A stretch of 19,390 bases of DNA, taken from NCBI GenBank assembly GCA_016200765.1, contig JACQEC010000184.1:1-19390 (forward strand), in the 5' to 3' direction. The translations under genes and the position numbers were made by a program. Below are positions 1 through 6,312 of this stretch, piece after piece. The DNA comes from Chloroflexota bacterium. GTDB taxonomy: Bacteria; Chloroflexota; Anaerolineae; JACRMK01. Under the pieces are notes generated by a model that was given only the letters and a program-made list of their open reading frames with translations, was not told the origin of the DNA and did not search any database. Numbering within the stretch: the stretch's first letter is position 1; each line of letters starts with the position of its first letter.

Positions 1-1
1 G

Positions 2-1024
2 CTCGTAACAGATACGATCGAGTTCGGCTCCCAGTGCCTGCCCAAGTGGAACACCATTTCAATCAGCGGCTACCACATTCGCGAAGCCGGAAGCACCGCC
101 GCCCAGGAACTGGCCTTCACGCTGGCAGACGGCATGGAATACGTTCGCTGGGCGCTGGCGCGCGGCCTCGACATTGATGATTTCGCCCCGCGCCTGTCAT
201 TCTTCTTCAACGCGCACAACGATTTCTTCGAGGAAATCGCCAAGTACCGCGCCGCCCGGCGCATCTGGGCGCGCGCCATGCGCGAAACCTTTGGTGCCAG
301 CAACGAGCGTTCATGGCTCCTGCGTTTCCACTCGCAGACCGCCGGTGTCTCGCTGACCGCCCAACAGCCGGAGATCAATGTCGTGCGCGTCGCACTTCAG
401 GCGCTGGCCGCCGTGCTCGGCGGGACACAGTCCCTGCACACCAATTCGATGGACGAGGCGCTTGCCTTGCCCTCGGAGGGCGCGGCGCGCATTGCGTTGC
501 GCACACAACAAATCATCGCCCATGAGTCTGGCGTCACTAATACGGTAGACCCGCTCGGCGGCTCATACTTTGTGGAAGCGATGACCGATCGCATGGAACG
601 GGAAGCGTACCGCTACTTCTCCGAAATCGAGTCGGTCGGCGGGGTGATACCGGCCATCGAGAATGGCTACTTCCAGCGCGAGATCGCCGATTCCGCTGCC
701 CGCTATCAACGGGAGATTGAAGAAGGCCAGCGCACGATTGTCGGGGTGAACGATTATGTGGATGACCAGCCACTGCAAGTCCCGATCCTCAAGATGGATC
801 CGCACGGCGAGCGGCGGCAACTTGAACGGCTGGCGCGCGTCAAGCGCGAGCGCGACGGTTTGGCGGTGCAATCCAGGCTCTCCGCCCTGCGCGACGCGGC
901 GGCGCGAACCGATAACTTGATGCCTTTCATCCTCAGCGCCGTTGAGAGTTACGCAACCCTTCAGGAAATCATGGATGTGTTTCGCGATGTGTTTGGTCAA
1001 TATCAGGAACCGGTGATACTATAG
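2..1024 (+). CDS. Methylmalonyl-CoA mutase, catalytic (large) subunit, 5'-truncated
   Basis: The open frame runs in from the window edge, so the N-terminus is missing; 340 residues remain of a usual 520-560 for a stand-alone catalytic subunit. The ATG at 134 is internal: the upstream codons in the same frame read WNTISISGYHIREAGSTAAQ, a hallmark of the mutase TIM barrel. Further family signatures are the HTNSMDEALALP stretch, ARIALRTQQIIAHESGV and DPLGGSYFVE. The protein ends without a B12-binding domain; that domain is encoded by the next gene, 14 bases downstream, so this is the split two-subunit (McmA1/McmA2) arrangement. The family carries out radical carbon-skeleton rearrangement of (R)-methylmalonyl-CoA to succinyl-CoA in propionate and branched-chain degradation. 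A related acyl-CoA mutase such as isobutyryl-CoA mutase cannot be excluded, because the substrate-determining N-terminal residues are off the window. Confidence 0.93.
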   Translation, partial: LVTDTIEFGSQCLPKWNTISISGYHIREAGSTAAQELAFTLADGMEYVRWALARGLDIDDFAPRLSFFFNAHNDFFEEIAKYRAARRIWARAMRETFGASNERSWLLRFHSQTAGVSLTAQQPEINVVRVALQALAAVLGGTQSLHTNSMDEALALPSEGAARIALRTQQIIAHESGVTNTVDPLGGSYFVEAMTDRMEREAYRYFSEIESVGGVIPAIENGYFQREIADSAARYQREIEEGQRTIVGVNDYVDDQPLQVPILKMDPHGERRQLERLARVKRERDGLAVQSRLSALRDAAARTDNLMPFILSAVESYATLQEIMDVFRDVFGQYQEPVIL

Positions 1025-1038
1025 TCCAAGGCACACCT

Positions 1039-1455
1039 ATGCCAGAGCCAAAAATCAGGGTCATTATCGCCAAGCCCGGTCTCGACGGCCACGACCGCGG
1101 GGCCAAGATTGTCGCGCGCGCGCTCCGCGATGCCGGGATGGAGGTCATCTATACCGGCCTGCGCCAGTCCCCTGACATGATTGTCGAGGCGGCGGTCCAG
1201 GAAGACGCGGACGCGATTGGCTTATCCATCCTGTCAAACGCGCACATGACCATCTTCCCCAAGATTGCCGAGCGGCTGAAGGCCGAAGGCCGAGACGACA
1301 TCCTCCTCTTTGCCGGAGGTATCATCCCCGACGACGACGTTCCGGCGCTAAAGGCGCTGGGGTTTCGGGCCGTTTTTGGCCCCGGCACCAATACACAGGA
1401 CATCATCAAGTTCCTGCGCGAGGAGGTTAAGGCCCGTCAACAGGTCGGCGAGTAG
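1039..1455 (+). CDS. Methylmalonyl-CoA mutase, B12-binding (small) subunit
   Basis: A 138-residue protein consisting of only a Rossmann-like cobalamin-binding domain. The cobalt-ligating motif D-x-H-x-x-G is seen as DGHDRG at residues 16-21, so His18 would be the lower axial ligand. The later LSILSNAHM and LFAGGIIPDDD stretches form the rest of the nucleotide-tail pocket. Its length matches stand-alone mutase small subunits. An AAGG Shine-Dalgarno at 1028-1031 sits 7 bases before the ATG. It lies between the catalytic subunit and the MeaB chaperone on the same strand, which fits a co-transcribed holoenzyme set. In principle it could serve another acyl-CoA mutase, but its position next to the catalytic subunit makes that unlikely. 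Confidence 0.93.
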   Translation: MPEPKIRVIIAKPGLDGHDRGAKIVARALRDAGMEVIYTGLRQSPDMIVEAAVQEDADAIGLSILSNAHMTIFPKIAERLKAEGRDDILLFAGGIIPDDDVPALKALGFRAVFGPGTNTQDIIKFLREEVKARQQVGE

Positions 1456-1493
1456 GGCAAACTGCTCGTCGCCTCGTTCACGCCCGCGACCGG

Positions 1494-2492
1494 ATGCTAG
1501 TTCAACGGCTATTGCAGGGCGACCGGCGCGCCGTCGCCCGTCTCATCTCTCTGGTCGAAGACGGTGACAGCCGGGCCTATCGCTACCTGACGGAGCTCTA
1601 CCCCCACACCGGCCGCGCACATATTATTGGTGTTACCGGCGCGCCGGGCACGGGCAAATCGTCGCTGGTGTCTGCGCTCGCGAAGGTGGAGCGGCGGCGC
1701 GGGCGCACGGTGGGCATCATCTCGGTGGACCCGACTTCGCCATTCACCGGCGGCGCACTGCTCGGCGACCGGATTCGTATGCAGGACCTGACAGCCGACC
1801 GTGGCGTGTTCATACGCAGTATGGCGTCGCGCGGCCGCGTGGGCGGGCTGGCCGCGGCGACTACCGACGCCGTGCGGGTCTTGGACGCTTTCGGCAAGGA
1901 TAAGATTTTCGTCGAAACGGTTGGCGCAGGACAGGCCGAGGTGGACATCGCGAAGACCGCGCACACGACGATCGTCGTCGAAGCGCCCGGCTTGGGCGAC
2001 GAGATACAGGCCTTCAAAGCCGGAGTCCTTGAGATCGCCGATGTGTTTGTCGTGAACAAGGCCGACCGCGACGGCGCCGACAAGACGGTCAATGCTCTGC
2101 GCGCCATGCTCGACCTCGGCACACCGATCCGCGCGCGCGACGGCCAGGCAGGCGATTGGCGGCCGCCCATCCTGAAGACGATTGCCATCGAGGAAAAAGG
2201 CGTCGAGCCACTGGCAGATGAACTGGAGCGGCATCTCGCGTATCTAAAGAGCGGCGACCACTTGGCCGCGCGCGAGCGCGAGCGGGTTGCCGATGAACTG
2301 GAAACCCTGCTGGCCCGCGAACTGTTGGCTGACTGCTTACACCGGCTCGGCAGTGATCGGATCGCTCAAATCGTGGAACAGATTGCAAACCGCGCCCTCG
2401 ATCCCCACAGCGCGGCGCAGTTGCTTGCCCGATCGGCCGATGGCATTCCTGTTGAAGGAAGCGCCCCTACACCAGCGGAAGCGAGGCATTGA
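1494..2492 (+). CDS. meaB: MeaB/ArgK-family GTPase, methylmalonyl-CoA mutase chaperone
   Basis: A 332-residue G3E-type GTPase. The Walker A motif GAPGTGKSS lies near residues 50-58. The switch region FVETVGAGQAEVDIAKTAH is followed by VEAPGLGDEIQAFKAGVLEI and the guanine-specificity motif NKAD. Members of this family gate cofactor loading into the mutase and protect or reactivate it. The old name ArgK (arginine/ornithine transport kinase) reflects an early misassignment. The ATG at 1494 is the first in-frame start after the preceding gene and gives the N-terminus expected for the family, although no strong Shine-Dalgarno is visible. The order mutase alpha, mutase beta, meaB is itself good support for the function. 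The switch segment reads VEAPGLGDE where many relatives have APGMGD. Confidence 0.92.
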   Translation: MLVQRLLQGDRRAVARLISLVEDGDSRAYRYLTELYPHTGRAHIIGVTGAPGTGKSSLVSALAKVERRRGRTVGIISVDPTSPFTGGALLGDRIRMQDLTADRGVFIRSMASRGRVGGLAAATTDAVRVLDAFGKDKIFVETVGAGQAEVDIAKTAHTTIVVEAPGLGDEIQAFKAGVLEIADVFVVNKADRDGADKTVNALRAMLDLGTPIRARDGQAGDWRPPILKTIAIEEKGVEPLADELERHLAYLKSGDHLAARERERVADELETLLARELLADCLHRLGSDRIAQIVEQIANRALDPHSAAQLLARSADGIPVEGSAPTPAEARH

Positions 2493-2501
2493 CCACACCG
2501 C

Positions 2502-3470
2502 ATGAGCCTGTTATCCGCGCGATCACAGCACATGTACGGCGAACTGGTGATTATCAACGGCGGCGCGCACCCCGCGCTCGCCCAAGAAATCGCAGATTGC
2601 TTGCAGACGCCCCTGCACGGCGTCGAGATCAAGAAGTTCGCGAACGAAAATATCTACGTTCAACTCAGGTCGTCGGTGCGCTCGCGCGACGTGTTCATCA
2701 TTCAGCCGACCTGCGTGCCGGTGAGCGACAGTATCCTGACGCTCCTCATCCTGATTGACACGGTTCGGCGCGATTCCGCCGGGCGCATCACGGCCGTCAT
2801 GCCCTACTTTGCCTATGGACGCTCGGACAAGAAAGACCAGCCCCGCACGCCCATCACCGCTCGCCTGATGGCAGACCTGATTACGACGGCCGGCGCAGAC
2901 CGCTTTCTTACGCTCGACCTGCACGCCAGCCAAATCGCCGGATTCTTCAGCATTCCCGGCGACGAAATGACCACCCGCATTCTCCTGCGCGACCATTTCC
3001 GAAACAAGGACCTGAGCAATAGTGTGGTCGTGGCGCCCGACGAGGGCGCGTCCAAACGGGCGCGCAAGTTTGCTGAATTGCTTGACTTGCCGCTGGCGAT
3101 CATCGAGAAGCGACGCCGCGACGCCCACACCGAAGCCCTGACGCTGATCGGCGATGCCGCAGGGATGGACGCGATCATCTTTGACGACGAGGTGGACACC
3201 GCCGGCACGGTCTGCAACGGCGCGGCACTGCTCAAAGCCAGCGGGGCGCGTCGCGTGTTCTTGGCGGCCACCCACCCCCTCTTTTCGCCACCCGCCATCG
3301 AACGGTTGCAATCTGCCGGCTTCGACGAGATCGTCGTGATCAACACCGTGCCCGTGCCGGCGGAAAAGATGCTCCCGAATCTTACGGTGCTGCCGGTTGG
3401 CTCCTTCCTCGCCAAGATTATTGGCCGCATCCACGAAGGCCGCTCGGTCGGTGAGTTGATCAACGAGTAA
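2502..3470 (+). CDS. prs: Ribose-phosphate pyrophosphokinase (PRPP synthetase), divergent subfamily
   Basis: A 322-residue enzyme that makes PRPP from ribose-5-phosphate and ATP for nucleotide, His and Trp synthesis. Visible signatures are VFIIQPTC, PYFAYGRSDKKDQPRTPI (usual form PYFGYARQDRKDRPRVPI), the catalytic-His segment LDLHASQIAGFF, the KRR flexible loop IIEKRRRD and the PRPP loop FDDEVDTAGT. The early FANENIYVQL replaces the classical FSDGEIYVQI, and RSDKKD replaces RQDRKD. These changes match a divergent Prs subfamily that I recall from other phyla. Translation may start at the listed ATG (GCGAGG at 2481-2486, rather distant) or at the ATG at 2532, which begins closer to the usual family N-terminus. 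It starts 9 bases after meaB and is followed by a strong terminator, so it appears to be the last gene of the mutase operon. Confidence 0.92.
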   Translation: MSLLSARSQHMYGELVIINGGAHPALAQEIADCLQTPLHGVEIKKFANENIYVQLRSSVRSRDVFIIQPTCVPVSDSILTLLILIDTVRRDSAGRITAVMPYFAYGRSDKKDQPRTPITARLMADLITTAGADRFLTLDLHASQIAGFFSIPGDEMTTRILLRDHFRNKDLSNSVVVAPDEGASKRARKFAELLDLPLAIIEKRRRDAHTEALTLIGDAAGMDAIIFDDEVDTAGTVCNGAALLKASGARRVFLAATHPLFSPPAIERLQSAGFDEIVVINTVPVPAEKMLPNLTVLPVGSFLAKIIGRIHEGRSVGELINE

Positions 3471-3495
3471 ACCACAGTCCGGAGTGGGCATCACC

Positions 3496-3540
3496 GCAGT
3501 AAGCCGGCAGACCCTCTGCCCCGCTTACTGCTTTTCTTTT
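3496..3540 (+). terminator. Intrinsic terminator after prs
   Basis: GCAGTAAGC (3496-3504) pairs perfectly with GCTTACTGC (3523-3531). Inside it GGCAGA (3506-3511) pairs with TCTGCC (3515-3520) around a CCC loop. The stem is followed at once by TTTTCTTTT (3532-3540). This is a complete rho-independent terminator, 26 bases past the prs stop codon. Confidence 0.93.
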
Positions 3541-3552
3541 GACCGCACGTAT

Positions 3553-3556
3553 GGAG
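3553..3556 (+). promoter_or_regulatory. Shine-Dalgarno that decides the permease start (TTG at 3565)
   Basis: GGAG at 3553-3556 sits 8 bases before the TTG at 3565. The alternative GTG at 3484 has no useful Shine-Dalgarno. It would also place the terminator hairpin inside the coding region and add a 27-residue non-membrane extension of unlikely composition. Confidence 0.75.
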
Positions 3557-3564
3557 AATTCCCT

Positions 3565-4785
3565 TTGATAGTACAAGCGCTCACCTTACCCGTCGTGGTG
3601 CTGACGTACATCGGCATCGCCATAGGCAAATACCCGAAACTGCGCATGAACCGCGCCACGATTGCGCTCGCGGGCGCGGCCACCCTCATCGTGGCGGGCG
3701 TCATGCCTCTTGAACGCGCCACGGCCGCGCTCGACGCCGACACGCTGATTCTGCTGTTCGCGATGATGATCATCAACGCGCACCTGAAACTGGCGGGCTT
3801 CTTCGGCTGGGTAGGGGCGCTCGTTCTGCGCTTTGCCCGCTCACCCCGGGCCCTGCTGGCGTGGATCATCATGGCATCGGGAATTCTCTCCGCGCTGTTC
3901 CTGAATGATACGGTTGTGCTGGTGCTCACACCGCTGGTGTTGGAAATTGCGCTGACGCAAAAACGCGATCCCATTCCCTACCTCATCGGCCTGGTCACGG
4001 CCGCGAACATCGGGTCCACCGCCACCATTACCGGCAACCCGCAAAACGCGCTCATCGGCATGTCGTCACACATTTCGTTCGTCTCCTTCCTGGCGTCGCT
4101 CGCGCCGGTCTCCATCGCCGGGCTGGTTATCGCTTGGGCGGTCGTCATCAGAGCCTATCGCGCCGAATTTGCAGACGCGCGGCTTGACCGCCAACTGTCG
4201 CCGGCGGCTCGTCTATATACCCCGTTACTATACAAGACGCTGGCTCTGCTGGCGGTCATGTTGCTGGCGTTTCTGGCCGGGATGCCGGTGCCGCTCGCTT
4301 CGCTCGGCGTTGCGGCGGCACTGCTGGTCACGCGGCGTATCAAGCCCGAACGGATCTTGTCGCAATTGGATTGGCCGCTCCTCATCTTTTTCAGCGGCCT
4401 GTTCGTCGTGACCGGCGCGCTGTCTGTTTCGGGCCTCACGGAAGACCTCTTTGCTCTAGCCTCGCCACTGATTGATGCAGGCGTCCTGCCGCTCACCATT
4501 GTGACGGTTGTTCTCAGCAACCTTGTGTCCAATGTGCCGGCGGTTATGCTCTTCCGCCCGCTGGTAGCCCATCTGGCCGACCCCGCGCGTGTCTGGCTCA
4601 CGCTGGCGATGGCCTCCACCCTGGCGGGCAACCTGACCTTGATAGGCTCTGTTGCCAATCTGATCGTCGCCGAGTCGGCGCGGTCGCGGGGCGTGGAGTT
4701 GTCCTTTCGGGAATATCTGCGCGCGGGCGTCCCCATCACCCTGCTGACGCTGGCCGTCGGCGTCCTCTGGCTCACTGTGCTATAA
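3565..4785 (+). CDS. ArsB/NhaD-superfamily permease (YbiR-like anion transporter)
   Basis: A 406-residue polytopic membrane protein with about 10-12 hydrophobic segments. Two family-type repeat signatures are visible: LFLNDTVVLVLTPLVLEIA with AANIGSTATITGNPQNALIG in the first half, and SNLVSNVPAVMLFRPLV with LAGNLTLIGSVANLIVAE in the second. These paired Asn-rich re-entrant loops are typical of the ion transporter superfamily that includes ArsB, NhaD, SLC13 and YbiR. The substrate cannot be read from the sequence; no arsenic-resistance partner gene is nearby, so ArsB itself is not favoured. The gene lies behind the prs terminator. Its last codons carry the likely secA promoter, since the TAA stop is part of the TATAAT box. 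Confidence 0.85.
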   Translation: MIVQALTLPVVVLTYIGIAIGKYPKLRMNRATIALAGAATLIVAGVMPLERATAALDADTLILLFAMMIINAHLKLAGFFGWVGALVLRFARSPRALLAWIIMASGILSALFLNDTVVLVLTPLVLEIALTQKRDPIPYLIGLVTAANIGSTATITGNPQNALIGMSSHISFVSFLASLAPVSIAGLVIAWAVVIRAYRAEFADARLDRQLSPAARLYTPLLYKTLALLAVMLLAFLAGMPVPLASLGVAAALLVTRRIKPERILSQLDWPLLIFFSGLFVVTGALSVSGLTEDLFALASPLIDAGVLPLTIVTVVLSNLVSNVPAVMLFRPLVAHLADPARVWLTLAMASTLAGNLTLIGSVANLIVAESARSRGVELSFREYLRAGVPITLLTLAVGVLWLTVL

Positions 4786-4786
4786 T
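4778..4786 (+). promoter_or_regulatory. Extended -10 promoter, probably for secA
   Basis: The sequence TGCTATAAT is a perfect extended -10 (TGn plus TATAAT). It overlaps the stop codon of the upstream permease. No convincing -35 box is visible 16-18 bases upstream, which is usual for extended -10 promoters. Transcription would begin near 4793 and give a leader of about 125 bases ahead of secA. Confidence 0.6.
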
Positions 4787-4847
4787 TGAGGCTGATTCTG
4801 TAACCATACTCTTATTGCTGGGGTTGCCGCGCAAGCGTGCCAATCCA

Positions 4848-4878
4848 GACCTCCGAAGTGTTCAAAACTTCGGAAGTT
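4848..4878 (+). repeat. REP-like hairpin in the secA leader
   Basis: TCCGAAGT (4852-4859) and ACTTCGGA (4867-4874) form a perfect 8-bp stem with a 7-base loop. Weaker pairing continues outward to about 4848 and 4878 with one mismatch. It shares the words CAGACC, CGAAG, TTCAAAAC and TTCG, in that order, with the hairpin at 13570-13598 read on the minus strand. The two look like copies of one extragenic palindrome family. No U-run follows, so it is not a classical terminator. Confidence 0.6.
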
Positions 4879-4901
4879 CGCTTTAGCGATGATCAGGAAA
4901 C

Positions 4902-4906
4902 AAGGA
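4902..4906 (+). promoter_or_regulatory. Shine-Dalgarno for secA (ATG at 4918)
   Basis: AAGGA at 4902-4906 lies 11 bases before the ATG at 4918. The SecA N-terminus MLKGILTKVSGDPTERV begins there. An upstream in-frame GTG at 4837 would translate through the leader hairpin and add 27 residues unlike SecA. Confidence 0.7.
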
Positions 4907-4917
4907 AAGTTGCGAGA

Positions 4918-6312
4918 ATGTTGAAGGGAATTCTGACGAAGGTATCCGGCGATCCAACCGAGCGTGTGCTCTCTCGCTTCCGGTCGGTGGTCGTCAAGAT
5001 CAATCAACTCGAAGACGCTTACCACGCGCTCGGCGACAGCCAGTTGCGCGGCAAGACGGATGAATTCAAACGTCGGTTGAGCGGCGGCGAACCGCTTGAC
5101 GACATCCTGCCCGAAGCCTTTGCCGCCGTGCGGGAAGCCGCCGTGCGCGCCGTGAACATGCGCCATTTTGATGTTCAACTGCTGGGCGGTATGGTCCTGC
5201 ATCAGGGCAAGATCGCGGAGATGAAAACAGGCGAAGGCAAAACGCTCGTCGCCACCCTGCCGCTGTACCTTAACGCCTTAACCGGCAAAGGCGTGCATCT
5301 CGTCACGCCCAACGACTACCTCTCAAAGTTTGGCGTGCAGTGGATGGGACCGGTCTATCACAGGCTCGGCGTCAGCGTCGGGGTTATCCAGCATGAGAGC
5401 GCGTTCGTTTTCGACCCCGATTACGCCCATCAGGACGCGCGCTATCACCACCTCCGCCCGGTCGCCCACCGCCGCGAAGCCTACGGCGCCGACATCACCT
5501 ACGGCACCAACAACGAATTCGGCTTTGACTACCTGCGCGACAATATGACCTGGGACGACAGCGAGCGCGTACAGCGCGACCTCCACTACGCCATTGTGGA
5601 CGAGGTGGATAACATCCTGATTGATGAGGCGCGCACCCCCCTGATCATCAGCGGGCTGGCCGACGAGGCGACCGACCTGTACAAGAAGTTCGCGGCGCTG
5701 GCCTCTACCCTGCGTGCCGAGCAAGACTATGAGGTTGACGAAAAGCACCGCAACGTCACCCTGACCGAAGCCGGCATCGAAAAAGTCGAGAAGCGGCTTG
5801 GCATTGACAATCTCTATGCGCCTGAGCATCTCGAAATGACGCCCTATCTCGATCAGGCGCTCAAGGCGCATGTCATTTTCAAGCGAGACCGCGACTATAT
5901 CGTCAAAGAAGGGCAAGTCATCATCGTTGACGAGTTCACCGGACGGCTGATGCCGGGTCGGAGGTTCTCGGAGGGCTTGCATCAGGCGATTGAGGCCAAG
6001 GAAGGCGTGCAGATACAGCGCGAGTCGCTGACGCTGGCGACCATTACCTTCCAGAACTATTTCCGCATGTATCAGAAATTAGCGGGCATGACCGGCACCG
6101 CCAAGACGGAAGAGGAGGAGTTTCAGAAAATCTATAACCTCGACGTGGTGATGATCCCCACGCACCGGCCGATGGTTCGGGCTGATGCGCCGGATCAAGT
6201 CTATAAGACGGAGCAGGCCAAGTATCGCGCCGTCGTCAACCGTCGAGAAGTCCGAAATGCTGTCCGACATGCTGCGGCGCAAAGGCGTCCCGCACAATGT
6301 GCTGAACGCTAA
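4918..6312 (+). CDS. secA: SecA preprotein translocase ATPase, N-terminal part (gene frameshifted)
   Basis: SecA is the cytosolic motor that drives unfolded preproteins through SecYEG. This frame encodes the first nucleotide-binding domain and the preprotein cross-linking region. Walker A is EMKTGEGKT near residues 101-109, followed by VTPNDYLSK. Walker B is VDEVDNILIDEARTPLIISG near 227-246. GTNNEFGFDYLRDNM and LAGMTGTAKTEEEEFQKIYNLD are also diagnostic. The insert FDPDYAHQDARYHHLRPV resembles Chloroflexota SecA. Homology holds through TEQAKYRAVV (about 6235), after which the frame reads unrelated residues to a stop at 6312. The SecA sequence resumes in the next frame from about 6239. The expected stretch ending in a GQPVLVGT-like motif is missing. 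The next listed CDS is the same gene. Confidence 0.93.
   Translation: MLKGILTKVSGDPTERVLSRFRSVVVKINQLEDAYHALGDSQLRGKTDEFKRRLSGGEPLDDILPEAFAAVREAAVRAVNMRHFDVQLLGGMVLHQGKIAEMKTGEGKTLVATLPLYLNALTGKGVHLVTPNDYLSKFGVQWMGPVYHRLGVSVGVIQHESAFVFDPDYAHQDARYHHLRPVAHRREAYGADITYGTNNEFGFDYLRDNMTWDDSERVQRDLHYAIVDEVDNILIDEARTPLIISGLADEATDLYKKFAALASTLRAEQDYEVDEKHRNVTLTEAGIEKVEKRLGIDNLYAPEHLEMTPYLDQALKAHVIFKRDRDYIVKEGQVIIVDEFTGRLMPGRRFSEGLHQAIEAKEGVQIQRESLTLATITFQNYFRMYQKLAGMTGTAKTEEEEFQKIYNLDVVMIPTHRPMVRADAPDQVYKTEQAKYRAVVNRREVRNAVRHAAAQRRPAQCAER

Noticed and set aside
1509..2234. Long minus-strand open frame opposite meaB (241 residues)
   Set aside because: High GC makes long antisense frames common; the plus-strand gene has clear GTPase motifs and this frame has none.
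3484..3564. N-terminal extension of the ArsB/NhaD-type permease from a GTG
   Set aside because: It runs through a strong intrinsic terminator hairpin and U-run, lacks a Shine-Dalgarno, and the TTG at 3565 has one.
4837..4917. Longer SecA start at a GTG
   Set aside because: The extra 27 residues are translated from the leader hairpin and do not resemble SecA; the ATG at 4918 has AAGGA upstream and the canonical N-terminus.
6185..6312. Programmed ribosomal frameshift in secA
   Set aside because: No slippery heptamer was noticed and about 17 conserved residues are absent, which recoding would not explain.
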